Below, in pieces: positions 27,795 to 38,962 of a DNA stretch of 64,000 bases. The position numbers and the translations under genes were made by a program. The stretch covers positions 11,049,501-11,113,500 of the forward strand of contig JAQISU010001239.1 of NCBI GenBank assembly GCA_029339505.1, in the 5' to 3' direction. Source of the stretch: Unio delphinus (Eukaryota > Mollusca > Bivalvia > Unionida > Unionidae). The number at the start of each line of letters is the position of its first letter. Within the stretch, counting starts at the first letter, position 1. Below the pieces are notes generated by a model that saw only the letters and a program-made list of their open reading frames with translations, had not been told where the DNA came from and searched no databases.

Positions 27795-29115
27795 GGAAAG
27801 GACTGTGTAAGTCGGCTTAATTCATATTGTTTCTAGCCACTTAATTAAGGTTATAATTGACTGCAGTGCACAAACATTTATTGTTCTCTATTTGATCTCA
27901 TTTCTCATTCAAGTTAAGAAAACAGTCTTTTTTTGTAAGTTGCTTTATTAGGAACGAACACTGAAAGTCGGCTTTATTCATCTTTTGAGTCTCTTAATTC
28001 ATTTTAGAATTTACTACACACACTTTATTGTCATCCCTTTTAAACCATTTCTTACTCAAGTTAAAGCCAAATGTCGCGCACATTAAATTAACAGCATCCT
28101 TTTGCTCACATGTCGTAACCGAGAAGTAAATGTTTTGATATGAAAGCTTTTTATAATACTGATATTATCACATATACAAACATACGCAAGAAGAATGGAT
28201 CAATATCTGTGTATTATTTGTTCCACTGATTGTAGAAATAACGCTTTGCAATGCACAAATTGCCGACAATGGGTCCACAGTGATTGTATTCCCATGAGTG
28301 CAAACACTTGAGATCATGGTCTCGCGATTATTTGGAGTTGCTTTGCACAACGTGTTCTTTCAATGGAGATGTATATGATGCTGGACAAGCCTTACAAAGG
28401 TAATACACATATATGTTCTCTCAATAGATATATATTTACCTTGCAATGAAATTTTGTTTGTGGTTATTATTTTTTTTTAAATAAATAGTTTGCTCTTGAT
28501 ATTAAAATAATTTAATAAGATTATATTCGTGCCGCTTTTCTCGTTGAAATGAATGTACACGTTTGCGACAGTTGCAAACTGTTCCTGTATCTTTGTATAC
28601 CCATCTGTTCATTCAATATATTATTAATGTTATTTATATCCATTTGAATTATTTGAGTTTCTTATTTCAAAGCGTACTTTAATCGAGATAAAGAAATTAG
28701 TTAATGTTATTATTGTCTGCGCAAAACTTAGCAAGGACGATTAAAAATTGTAATGCATTGATTTAAGTCACATATTTATGCAGTTAATATTGTTTGTTTA
28801 TATTTGCTCTTAATGTTTGGGGAGAGAGTACTCTATCACACTCATGCTTTCTACAAAATCCACGTTGTTAAATGCAATTGACAAAGTTTCTTAAAATAAA
28901 TGATTTAAACTCTAGGTACATAACCTATATCTGGTCATCTTGCTCTCTGGTCATACCTAATGCTTTAATCTACCTTTCTTAATGTGTCATGCACACGTTC
29001 TATTATTTATTTTCAATTAACTACACATCCTTTATTGTCTTTCCCGTGATCCCATTTCTTATTCAAACTAGAATAACAATGTCGAGCATATTAAAGAAAC
29101 AACCCCGATTTTGAG
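27795..29115 (+). repeat. Degenerate direct repeats, about 130 bp x 3
   Basis: Three similar stretches (about 27800-27930, 27960-28090 and 28975-29105) share blocks such as CTTTATTGTC, CCATTTCT and TCAAGTTA in the same order. They lie around the first exon of the second OTU/MULE transposon and may be part of its 5' end. Confidence 0.5.
28195..28395 (+). pseudogene. PHD-like zinc-finger first exon
   Basis: The frame opens MDQYLCIICSTDC and continues with C-x2-C and WVHSDC, the ordered Cys/His pattern of a PHD finger. A stop at about 28310 is followed in another frame by LELLCTTC, which would supply the last zinc ligands, so one frame change has occurred. An AAAGGTAATA donor-like site at about 28396 and a TTTCCAG acceptor-like site at about 29205 suggest an intron joining this exon to the OTU part. 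PHD fingers bind histone tails; here it could guide target choice. Confidence 0.5.
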
Positions 29116-29204
29116 AGCGGATTTGGTTATGCACACGTAAGTTATAAAATAAAGCAAACAAGAATTTCACTTATTTAAATGACACTGTACAAATATATTT
29201 CCAG

Positions 29205-30765
29205 GCTGCAGAGAGCTTTCCATTTGAAGGAAAAGAATGCCATGGCCAACGCTGCTAAGTCAGAAAGTAAGCTTCTCATCACCTACGGGATTTTGATTCC
29301 AGAATCAGAACTCGTGTCTACCAATGGAGAGAAAGATGCAGTTTCTGTGGAAATTTTGAAAATGTATAATCCAGCAATTTTACGGGAACTTGTACCAACG
29401 TCAGTTTGTGTAGATGGTACCTGTTTATATAGAGCAGTTTCTAGAGCACAGACTGGTTCAGAAAACTTTCACAAACTTCTGCGACTACGATCTTCAATAG
29501 AACTGATATTAAACCTTATTTACTATGATGAAAAGTCCAGCAGTTTTGTAGATTTGATATGTGATAATCGCATTGTTGTTAGTGACTATTCAAAGCTTGT
29601 GGAAGACGCTATTGTGGCTGGTTCCTACTCTGAAATGGCACACATTTATGCTAAGTGCCAGCATCTCCAAACCCATTCGTTCTTATTAAACGCCACAGTT
29701 ACAAGCCGAGTTTGCATCACAACCTTTTAATCGTAAGGTTGTTGGAAGGTCAGTGAACAGATCCGCATCTCCCGCAGCATGCATAATGTGGACTCGAATG
29801 TCTGTCCCGGAAAATAACAAAAGGGTGTATACCCAACCACTTTGTGCCTGTGGTATATGAAAAGAAGGAACATATGGTCATTATAAATGTCGATGACTCA
29901 TTAGATGACTCAGTATATGTTAATTCTGTTAATTCTGACATGACGGCAAAACACCTTAGTAACGAATAACATACAGATATAATCGACGACGTAACTGAGA
30001 TACACAACGAAGTAAAAGACGGAAATGACACATACAAACATTCACCTAAAGGCAAATTAGACCAGTGTCATTTTCTGGACACGGGAAAAGTTGTATAATT
30101 TTTGTTAAAATCGAATTCTAGTGTAGAATGCATTCCATATGGTTTGAAAGAAAATGTATATTTCATTGTGAATAATATGAGAAACCTCGAAAAGAGGTCA
30201 AATAATGGCAAAAGTTCTTTTTCAGACGACTGTGGTGTATGGGATACATCTGCTGCTGCATACCCTAAATCCTACTATTCGCTGTCTGACAACGGTAATC
30301 GGACCATGATGTTTTTAAAAAAAATGGAATATATTCTTTCAAAACACAAGTCCAGCGGAAAACAGAGTATCTACCTTTTCATCCACAACCTGGCAAAGAT
30401 CAAGTTGTTGTGATCCACAGGTACTACACTCAGTTAAAGAAGACCATATGTACAAAAAGAGGGTCACGTGGCTTGGGGATGGGGGTCTGACAAGTAATTT
30501 GTCACTGGTTGAATATGTAGGAAAATTTCCTGGGTTAACGCCGCATGGAAACTCGCGACAGATGACAGAGTATTTGCGGACTCCTGACATTGTTTTTGAC
30601 GAGATTACAGAAATGACTGGAAAGATGAAACCGCCTCAAATATTAAATAAACTTACTTCAAAATATGATGAACTGTCCCAACCGTCAGGACTCCAACAAA
30701 TTTATGACAAACAAAACTATGAAAACTCAAAGGAAACAAAAGCTCCAGGACACTCAGACAGATAA
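29205..30765 (+). pseudogene. OTU-like N-terminal region, copy 2
   Basis: VDGTCLYRAVS at about 29412-29444 fits the OTU Asp/Cys core, with L-R-S-S-I-E helix residues after it. In a shifted frame NHFVPVVYEKK (about 29838-29870) supplies a candidate catalytic His. Further segments (GLKENVYFIVNN at 30141-30176 and VEYVGKFPGLTPHGN at about 30508-30552) match copy 1. Frame changes near 29730, 29850, 30100 and 30410 break the gene. Confidence 0.55.
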
Positions 30766-31855
30766 CCCTTTTGCAAGATCAGTTATCTGGACCAGCGCTA
30801 AACCTCCTTGTGTCATTTTGTACACAGACGAACAGATAACGGACATCAAGAATCTTTGTTGCTCTGAGCAGACTGTCATTGGCATTGACAAAACTTTTAT
30901 GCTGTGTAAAATGCAAATTACGGTAAAATGTTACAAGCAACTTGCCGTAAAATGAGTCAGAACAGACGAACCACCAATCTTTCTTGGACCGCTATTCATT
31001 CACGACAATAGCGATTTCGAAACTTACAGTCATTTTTTCCATCATCTGAAAGTAAAACTTATTGATTCGAATCTTAAAAGCCATGTAATTGAAAGTGATG
31101 ATGAGAAGGCTCTAGTCAAATGCATTACGGCAGTTCTGCCAGAAGCAACACACGTTCTGTGCACACGCCATTTACAAGAGAAAGTTAGGCATATATTGAC
31201 AGACAACGCAGTTACTGTGACTGACTGCAACATCATTTTGAAACAAATTTTTGGGAAAGGCGGACTAGTTGACGCCAATGACAGTATTTGCTTTGACGAT
31301 AAATGTGAAGTGTTAGAAAGTCACTGTGCTGACATATCCAGAACATTTCTTAATTACTTTCGGAAAAAACTAAAGACAAATATAAAACTTAAAGTCAATA
31401 ATCCATTAAGAATCTACCAAATAGACCGCCTGTGGAAAAATAATAACTGTGAATCCATGAACCACGTTCTAAAACAGACAGCTGAATGGAAGACTAAAAT
31501 ATTGACGGAATTTGTACAACTATTACATGAATTAGTAACCGGACAATTTAGAAATCTGAGGAGTGCTCTAGTATGCACAGGAAAATTCCGACTTGCCGAC
31601 AGTCATAAACAATTTGAGTCGAGAAAAACAGACTGGGTAAAAATGACAGACTAACAACGCACAAACTTGTTTAAACGCTTCAGACGCCACATTGACATGG
31701 ACACAAAATACATGATTTCGTCGGACGGTCAGAAAACTGTTGTTGCACCTAGGACTAATGGACGGAAACCTGGACAAAGGAAACGAAAAATTAATGCACG
31801 AACTGTGACAAGCACAGCTAAAAATGCTAAACGTGCACCAGAGATTTCTTCATAA
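30766..31855 (+). pseudogene. MULE-like DDE transposase, copy 2
   Basis: The catalytic triad is readable: IGIDKTFML (about 30880-30906), ESDDEKALVK (about 31090-31119) and NNNCESMNH (about 31441-31467), with CTRHLQ between the second and third. All three acidic residues are kept, yet stops at 30953 and 31652 and a frame change near 31200 interrupt the frame. The end is Lys/Arg-rich (31745-31850). It is better preserved than copy 1 but still inactive as it stands. Confidence 0.65.
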
Positions 31856-32114
31856 TGTCCCATATTTTTTTCCGTTGGGTTTATTTTACCTTGTCTTTTG
31901 CAACATGACTTGTAGTTCTATTTTCAAGAGGAACATATTCCTGAATACTATTGGATTAATTGCTTACCTGAGTTGTCGTTGTCTATCATCATATATCGTG
32001 ACTTGTTACGATCACAAGATTAATCTCACTCTTGCACATATACTATCGTATTCACTTTTGATACTTTGTTACATTTCACGTTTACTTTGTGTATGTATTA
32101 CAATTCACCGTTTA

Positions 32115-32163
<49 letters not shown>

Positions 32164-32164
32164 C

Positions 32165-32197
<33 letters not shown>
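32115..32197. repeat. (CA)n-(TA)n-(TG)n compound microsatellite, palindromic
   Basis: A (CA)n run passes through a short TATA-rich centre into a (TG)n run, so the whole tract is self-complementary and could form a long hairpin. Confidence 0.95.
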
Positions 32198-32198
<1 letters not shown>

Positions 32199-32354
32199 CC
32201 AATCAAGTAAAGAATAATTAATCATATAAATATACATTAATTTGCTTATTATTATTATCCAAACATGTAAGACTAGTCACCGTTCACATATTTCCAAAAA
32301 TAGACTTTCTTAACACCCTGACAATCAACTGTCTTATCATCATAACCTATAAAC

Positions 32355-32357
<3 letters not shown>

Positions 32358-32393
<36 letters not shown>
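32358..32393. repeat. (TA)n microsatellite
   Basis: Alternating T and A for about 36 bp. Confidence 0.95.
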
Positions 32394-32400
<7 letters not shown>

Positions 32401-32564
32401 CAAATTGTACAGTTTGTTGTTATTGTTGTTGTTTATCAATTGAATGTAATATGAAAATTGATGACACTGTTGTAAAGTAACAAAGCTTCAATTGAATCTT
32501 TAAAGAATAAGCCAACAAGTAGGTCTCCGTTTTTTGTGTATGTTTTGTTCTGTAAAGAACGGTC

Positions 32565-33545
32565 GAATCGAGTCTTGAAGATACGCTTGAGCTATTCCGT
32601 GTTAATTTTAAATAATCAAAGCAGTTTATGTTATTAACGACGAGAGGGTGTGCTTTTCCAGCTAATTTTATGTTACAGTTGTGAAGGAGATGCACTTTTG
32701 GTCGTTATTATTCTCATCGGCACAATTTAATCAGCGTAGTCAAAAATTGGAATAATATAAGATTTGTTCATTTCTTTTCTAAGGATAATCGATCTTGTTT
32801 GAAACCACTAAGAATTTTTAAGCAATTCAATTTTTCCCAGGCTTTATCGCGTGCCAAGTGGCATCACTGGATAATATAATGCCCAGACGTTTGTGCTGAT
32901 AAACCATTTTGTATGTTTCTTTCGGCCATGCATATTACATGATTTTGATTTCGTTTCTGTGTTAACTAACCAATGTCTGGACCATTCGTGTATCTTTTGA
33001 ATATCAATGTTTAAGATTTCGCTACCTGTGATCTGTTTATCAGCTATTATATACAGTGCCGTATCGTCAGAAAAATGTTTGATTGATGATTCTATATTTT
33101 CAATAATATCATTGATAAAAATTACAATTAATAGTGGTCCCAAAATAGGCCCCTTAGGGGACTGTCGCATTAATGCAACGAACTATCTGAGGATTTAGAA
33201 TTTATAATAACTCGTTGTTTACCTGACAGTTGATAGCGTTCAATAACATTTTTCATGAATATGAATACTTTTTAATTTCGAGAGGAAGCCTTTGTGACAA
33301 ACTGTCGAAATCCTTGCTAATATCAAATAAAACGGTCCTAATTTCCTTTCCTTGGTCTAGCGCAGAACACATTGCAGTGTAAATGTCTGTTAATTGATGT
33401 GTTGTAAAATCGCCCTGCGAACAAAATCTGCTCAACTATAATGAATAGGAAAAGCAAGCAGGAAATTACAATCAGCCATGTCAAAACATCCATTTGTAAA
33501 AATGTTTTTCAATTACCAATTTGCAACAAATTACCTTGCCCGGTT
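32565..33545 (-). mobile_element. Non-LTR retrotransposon RT fragment, copy 2
   Basis: The minus strand encodes FCSQGDFTTHQLTDIYTAM, FDISKDFDS, then GPILGPLLIVIFINDI and FSDDTALY. These are the ordered palm-domain blocks of a Jockey/CR1-like reverse transcriptase. Both catalytic Asp residues remain in this copy, but the Ala before them is Ser. Two open pieces (33435-33253 and 33170-32844) are separated by frame changes. It is closely similar to 3125-4083. Confidence 0.8.
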
Positions 33546-33984
33546 GATTTGTTTGCACGAAATATACATAACCAAAGTCTTCAACCGCTGAGACCACACT
33601 GTCGGAAATATTGTTGTTGGATAGATAAGTCTTCTCATGAACAATTTTTGTCGCCCATTTTCAGACTATGTAGATCACAGTTATTAGTTAGAAGAACCCT
33701 GAACCTGGACTATGCCAAATATACGATGGAAATTCCAAAACCTGGACCTAGACCCAAATAAACATATTTACTTCTATCAATAAATATTTTGAATTTAAAC
33801 CCGTACACACAGGGAATAATTTTGATAAGTATTAAATGTTGACACAGAATTTAGAAAAAAAAAGTAAATTCAAGGCAAGCAGAAATGAATTCAGTTTTGG
33901 GCATGGTAAAGTAATAGTTATGTATCCGTGGAAACGACTTGCAATTCCTCTGACACAAATGCTTTGTTGATGACTTTGCTGCTC
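33546..33984. repeat. Dispersed repeat R, copy 2, left part
   Basis: It matches 4083-4335 but carries about 190 extra bases (about 33715-33910). It stops exactly at the terminal repeat of the older Polinton; in copy 1 the sequence runs on with GTTCATCCGCAATA. Confidence 0.75.
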
Positions 33985-34203
33985 AGCAGCAGAGGTGGTG
34001 AACACACCAACTTTGTAGGCGTCAACGAGGCTTCATCCTCGTTAATATTTAATAGAAAGGTCTATTTGACAAACTGAGGATTCCTAGTAAATATTTAATA
34101 GAAGGGTCGATTCGTCAAACTAAGGCTTCCTTGTAAGGGTCTATTTGGCCATAAAAAAGATAGACGCCACAATTGTTGGAACTTCCCCCCTCCCTCTGCT
34201 GCT
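33985..34203. repeat. Terminal inverted repeat of the older Polinton (one surviving end)
   Basis: It begins AGCAGCAGAGG and ends CCTCTGCTGCT, so its own ends are inverted, exactly like the 217-bp terminal repeat of the younger element. Its length (219 bp) and the following GAGTTAACAA match the younger GGGTTAACAA boundary, but the interior sequence is different. Confidence 0.75.
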
Positions 34204-34225
34204 ATGAGTTAACAATGAAAATCAT

Positions 34226-35498
34226 TTAGGATTTCACAAACAGACTAAACAGGCAAATGAATATAAAATATATCCTTGTTGAGCTTGATTTGATCGCTCG
34301 AGATTTATTTGAAAGCTTCCTTCGATAACATCACATACTAAATTCAATGCTATCATCAAGGATATATTTACATTTTGAGGAGCGATATCCCTGCCGCCTC
34401 CGTCTGGGTCATTATTATATGTCAAGATAATTGTTTGTTGTGGTGCTGTTTTTTTTCATGCGTCATGTATTCTTTTGAAACCAATGTCAATGGCATCATT
34501 GAGAGATTGTTTTAGTTCTGGTGCATTATAGCCTGGAAACTTAAATCGACGAGGATATCTTCTATGCGTATATTAAGTTTCTTTGCAAATTCTGTTCTTG
34601 TTTTAGGATTATTATGATCTAATATAAATCGAATAAATCGCGAATTGAAAAATCTCATATCTGCGATAATTTTATTACACACCTCCATGTATTTGATGGC
34701 TTCATCTCGGTTAGGTGGGTTTTTAATAATTTCTTTTATGAAGTTACTTTTCAATATTTCAAAACTGGAATTCATATCCGTGAATTGTTTGTTTATGTTG
34801 AATTCCTTTATTACATAATACTTATCATCCCCGGATCCTTCTAACTCAAAAAAACCATAAGCAAAATCAGAATAATTTAGTGGTTCAGCATAATAACCTA
34901 AACGGTTTTCGTTTATACTATCGTTTCTATAAAAACTACGATAATCGTGATAATCCTCCCTCGTGGAAATATAATCAGATTTTTTGGGTTCAGGTGGTAT
35001 ATTAACGGTTTCTTGTCGAGGTAGATTTTCAGGCCACCCCAGTATTGTTCTTATAGAACTGTGATAAATATCTTCGACATAACTTGCTGAGTTTATTTCA
35101 ATCGCGGATGATAGTGTTGGCTCATGAACTGTTATAGCGATTTTCGATTCTCGCTCAGTAATGGATTTTATTCTACGCGCTAATTCAGCATTGATTTGTT
35201 CAATTTGGTAAGACCCGGATGGCAACGAAACAACGTTCCAGTCTGGAGTCCCGTCTTCGCGATTCTTATACGCGAACACCAAGGAATTATTCGGTTGTTG
35301 ACCGCCAAATGCTACCGACCTAATATTAGGACAACTGTGATACACTCGTAACTTTGGTAACGCGATCTCCTTCACGGAAATCGGAATAGGGAAATTCACA
35401 CTGAATTCAGGATTCGTTGATGTTATTGAGATCATGCTGGTTTGAACTGGTTCTGTGTTCTCCACTATTCGTTGAAGTAGTTCTTGCGGTGTTATCAT
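34226..35498 (-). pseudogene. Penton-like minor capsid protein, older element
   Basis: The start MITPQELLQ and the next 300 residues match the younger penton-like protein (51197-52564), including PSGSYQIEQIN and TVHEPTLSSAIEINSA. The frame breaks near 34512. Homology then resumes with NNDPDGGGRDIAP and QAQQGYILYSF, and ends with an internal deletion of about 150 bp that joins YSF to the last few codons. Confidence 0.85.
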
Positions 35499-35976
35499 TG
35501 TTATTATTATTATCCTGCTTTAATTTCGATATCGCGGAATCATAAATATGTACCATCGCTGAAAACTCACTATCTGATATAAATGTGTTATCGAACGACG
35601 ACGATATCATCGAGGATAATTGTGAGTACGCCGTTGACACAATATGAAATTTAATTACATAATCCTGCAGTTTAAGCTGGCTACATGATGATATTTTTTT
35701 TGTTATTATCGAAATAATTCCCGCGATTGTTGTCGCCGCGAATATACAAATTGGAACAGCTATCGGAGCAATCATTGTCACCGAAGATAGTATTATACCA
35801 GCTCCGGTGATTACACCACTCACAGAGTACACGATAACATCAACTACGGTGATTCTTCGTCGGTATTTTTTTATTTTTGTTTGATACGCCTCAGTGAGTG
35901 TCTTGAGTTTAGTTTAAAATTCTCTGACCTGATCATAGCGATATTGAGATACCGAAGGTACCGTTGATGACGACAT
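35407..35976 (-). pseudogene. Membrane protein, older element
   Basis: It matches the 182-residue membrane protein at 50583-51131: RYDQVRE near the start, YRRRIT, then two hydrophobic segments. A stop replaces a Gln codon soon after the start (CAA to TAA near 35916). The C-terminal tail overlaps the penton-like start by 92 bp, unlike the younger element where the two genes are separate. Confidence 0.8.
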
Positions 35977-36001
35977 TTTATTTCCAAATCAGTTTACGAT
36001 T

Positions 36002-37087
36002 TCAATTTAGTTGTTTACTTAAATCCGCTACGAATTTCACATACCATGTTACTGAAGCCCTAGCCAAATTTTTATCAGTGGATGTTATTGTGAATCGTTC
36101 AGTTGTATCCTTGTTGATGATCGTTGATATCGTATTGTTGACCCCAGATGAACTCGACTATGATATATTAAATTGAGTCGGTGTCACTAGTGTTAATCGA
36201 TAAATACCTTTGATAGCTGCATTGATGCTCAATATATTACCTGTAGGTGTCCACGCAAACGATCCGTGTTGAATTGTGTATACTACGTTGTTCGTTCTCT
36301 CATGCGGAATATTTGTTTTTTCAAGTATTTTTATCATCTTCGGCATATCATCCTTGATGATATCGTTGGTTGTTTTAATATCAGTGTTGATAGCTTCTAC
36401 TTGCCGATTGATCACGGTTATTTCATCTAGAGAATTTTTGTTATATCTGCGAGTTTCATTGTGACCGCCGGTGGAGTTCCAAAAAATTCTCTAACAATTT
36501 TATTTTGAAGTGTGTTAAAATCCTTTTCGTGTTTTTCATACTTGTTTTCAAATTGATCAATTTTATAATCAAGCTCAATTAATCTATCCATGGATTTTTA
36601 TTATTGATGGTAAATTCGGTGATATTACAGTTGGTTCGCCGAAGAAAGCCATAATTGATTTTAATTCGTCATTGACAGTCCTTATATTGTCCATAGAGAT
36701 TTTTATTAATGATAAATTCGGTGATGTTGTCACTGGATCACCAAACAAACTTAGTATGAATTTTAACTCATCGTTGAGAGTTTTTAATTTATCTGTAATC
36801 GTCGAAACGAGTATGCCGGGTTTGAGTTTACTCTGATCGGAAAATAACGCAACGGCGTTCTCGGCTACACCGCTTTGTTTAGCTAAAATATCATCCAGAG
36901 AAACATTACTGGTTTTCAATTTACCCTGACGATCTTGAAATACAACTATTTCATTGGGATCGACACTTGCTAGGTTCAATGTCTCAGCTATTTCATCTTT
37001 GATTATTTTTTTTATATCACCGTTTGCAACGCCATCGGGTTCGGGTTTCTTCAGCGCTGATAAAGATCTCCCCCAAATATCAATCAT
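36002..37087 (-). pseudogene. Fiber-like protein, older element
   Basis: The start MIDIWGRSL and first 130 residues match the younger fiber-like protein. A duplicated stretch (TLNDELK... and TVNDELK...) precedes a frameshift at about 36584. The head region (NNVVYTIQHGSF, GIYRLTLV) follows, with a TCG-to-TAG nonsense change at about 36176. The original stop appears to have become CAA. Confidence 0.8.
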
Positions 37088-37088
37088 G

Positions 37089-37541
37089 TTATTCTATATA
37101 ATCTCTCTCTCTAAAATCTCTTCGTTGAAAAATCTTCGATTTTCGCCAGCGACTGCTAGTATATTCATTTACGACAACATGTGGTGGTTTTCCAGATGTT
37201 GAAATAGCGTCAAGGACATTTAATACTTCATTGCCGCATATTGATGGGTCATTCATTTGTTGTGTTGGTAGCGTAGAATACCAACGAGGAGTTTTTAAGC
37301 GGTTTATATAACTCATAAATTCCTTTGGCGGTGCTAATCCGTATGAATCGAAATAGACGATTGCACGTGGATCAATCGCGTATGCAACCCAATGGGTTCC
37401 GGGTCCTGTGCTGTTATCGACATTAATGATACTGGTTTTTGCGCTGTTTGGCTGTGCCAGCAACTGTTCCTTCATAAAGACACCTCTGAAGTTTTTTATC
37501 GCCAATTTTTTAGCAGCATCGAGTAAATCAAAATTGGACAT
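37089..37541 (-). pseudogene. Adenain-like cysteine protease, older element (frame still open)
   Basis: From the conserved MSNFDL start the frame is uninterrupted for 150 residues, and catalytic residues are all present: His in GTHWVAY, Asp in YFDSYG, Gln in LPTQQ and Cys in ICGNEV. It ends one base before the fiber-like start. Because neighbouring genes are broken it is listed with the pseudogenes, though the protein itself could still be made. The C-terminus is slightly longer than in the younger copy. Confidence 0.8.
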
Positions 37542-37561
37542 AGGAATTAAAGATTCCTCAA

Positions 37562-38029
37562 CTAGTAAACCGTTCCTGGGATTCTCAGACCCTTTCCGCT
37601 GTACCATGAATACGGGGTTCCTGGTAGTCTTAGACCCTTTCCCTTCTTTTTTTTATATCCATTCCCAGCTGCTTTCTTTAGTGCCATTCCTGCTGCGGTA
37701 TCAACGGCCCCTAACGCTGCCGCTTTAGCCACCGCTGGGGCTGCTGCCGCAATCAACGCTGGTAACGCAGCTAACAACGGAAATATACCGCCGGTCTTTT
37801 TCATATTGTCGATTGCAGCCGCAGAAAGTTTAACTCGAAATCCTTTTTTATTTTCGAGCGCGGCACTAAAATGTTTTGTTTGACGATTTGTCAGCGACAA
37901 TTTATTTGCCCCGCCTGTCATCTGATTGGGTTTCAGCGTTATTGTAGTTCCACATTTTTCAGTTGTTGATGATTGTAGTTTCTTAATCTGATTAGGAGTT
38001 AACGTAATACTAATAACATCATATGTCAT
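37562..38029 (-). pseudogene. pX-like core/membrane-active protein, older element (frame still open)
   Basis: This 155-residue frame is intact and matches 48709-49188 along its length: NQMTGGANKLSL, the Ala-rich segment AAAAPAVAKAAALG and C-terminal GLRLPGTPYSWYSGKGLR. The younger Polinton has inserted just upstream of its start codon, with the target duplication beginning 8 bp before the ATG, which would cut it off from its promoter. Confidence 0.8.
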
Positions 38030-38036
38030 TTTATTA

Positions 38037-38041
38037 ATAAC
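38037..38041. repeat. Target-site duplication ATAAC, left copy
   Basis: ATAAC immediately precedes the younger element's terminal AGCAGCAG, and the same five bases follow its other end at 52883-52887. Joining the flanks through one copy restores similarity to the MCP/pX-like spacer of the younger element (48672-48711). Confidence 0.88.
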
Positions 38042-38258
38042 AGCAGCAGAGAGGGTGAACAGACCACGATTTCAAGCAAAAATAAGGCTTCCAGATAACG
38101 TTTCCGAACAAAAAATGGCCTACACACTACGTTTTCAGACAAAAAATAAGACTTCCAACAAAATCTCATTTAACCAAAAAAAAAGTCTCCATTTTTGCAA
38201 AAACGGATATTTTACGATTTTGCTCGCAACGATGTGGTCATCCACCCTCTCTGCTGCT
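38042..38258 (+). repeat. Left terminal inverted repeat, younger Polinton
   Basis: 217 bp beginning AGCAGCAGAGAGGGTG and ending with the reverse complement of the same 16 bases, so each terminal repeat can itself fold back. It starts with AG, as Polinton ends do. Confidence 0.95.
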
Positions 38259-38285
38259 ATGGGTTAACAAAAATAATAAATAATT

Positions 38286-38957
38286 TTAACCGAATATTTG
38301 ATCCAGTCCGATACGATATCGTGTCCGAGGATCATGTAGATTTATTGTTGCGAATCCGTGCGGAGTCGATTGAGCATGACTAAAGAAATCTCGAAATTGA
38401 TTGAAGTCCATATCAGAACACCATGTCTGCCAAATATTTCGTAGCGTATGAGTATCAACTCCGTTGAATACAGACAATAAATTGCAGTTATCTCTGATGA
38501 CTTTTGGAACCTGAGTGTAGCGTTGAGTGACATATATCACGTCAGTGTTTTTGTGACGCCCACGGGAAAATATTCTAGCAGGATTCTTTTGTTTATCCAA
38601 CATTATATCGTCGTATACGACTAAATTGTTAATATCTCCATCAATATCATCAATACTCGGTGCTTCATCGATATCGGTTATAAAATCAATGGCGTTCTCA
38701 CCCTTAATTTCTGATGCATTCTCGTTAAAATCCTTTAACACTTCATAACATCGTTGATCATCTACGCTAGGTGCAATTAAATACAACTTATCCCACTTCA
38801 TCCATCTCATTATTAAATTGAGCAACAATTGCGTTTTACCGGATCCAGATGGCCCGATTATAATCATCCGGATAGAGTTTGGTAGCGCTGCATGATGCTT
38901 AATTGGTTCTCTTGTTTTCGTCGCTGAAAAATCAATTATATCCATATCTCTATACAT
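38286..38957 (-). CDS. Genome-packaging ATPase (A32/FtsK-HerA type)
   Basis: This 223-residue protein has a Walker A GPSGSGKT at residues 35-42, a Walker B LVVYDD at 112-117 and a downstream TQRYTQVP (144-151) that fits the sensor region of A32-like packaging ATPases. Such enzymes pump viral DNA into the preformed capsid. Length fits the Polinton family. It reads toward the left terminal repeat, with 27 bp between its stop and the repeat. The start at 38957 lies only 5 bp from the divergent zinc-ribbon start; Met5 (38945) is an alternative that leaves more room for a shared promoter. No counterpart survives in the older element. Confidence 0.93.
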   Translation of the reverse strand: MYRDMDIIDFSATKTREPIKHHAALPNSIRMIIIGPSGSGKTQLLLNLIMRWMKWDKLYLIAPSVDDQRCYEVLKDFNENASEIKGENAIDFITDIDEAPSIDDIDGDINNLVVYDDIMLDKQKNPARIFSRGRHKNTDVIYVTQRYTQVPKVIRDNCNLLSVFNGVDTHTLRNIWQTWCSDMDFNQFRDFFSHAQSTPHGFATINLHDPRTRYRIGLDQIFG

Positions 38958-38962
38958 AAATT

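Larger units (their letters stand above)
28195..31855 (+). mobile_element. PHD/OTU/MULE-type DNA transposon, copy 2
   Basis: A PHD-like zinc finger, an OTU-like domain and a MULE-like DDE transposase follow each other on one strand. Order and motifs match copy 1 at 1-3010, but the proteins are clearly diverged, so these are different subfamilies. Frameshifts and stops are present. No terminal inverted repeat or target duplication was found. Confidence 0.65.

Noticed and set aside
38042..38258. Independent MITE inserted twice instead of Polinton terminal repeats
   Set aside because: The repeats stand at both ends of a full gene set, in opposite orientation, with ATAAC duplicated only outside the pair; the older element has an equivalent repeat at its own end.
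38055..38267. Small protein gene at the left terminal repeat (also 52612-52869, minus)
   Set aside because: The frame lies within the terminal inverted repeat, with no motif or conservation in the older element's repeat.
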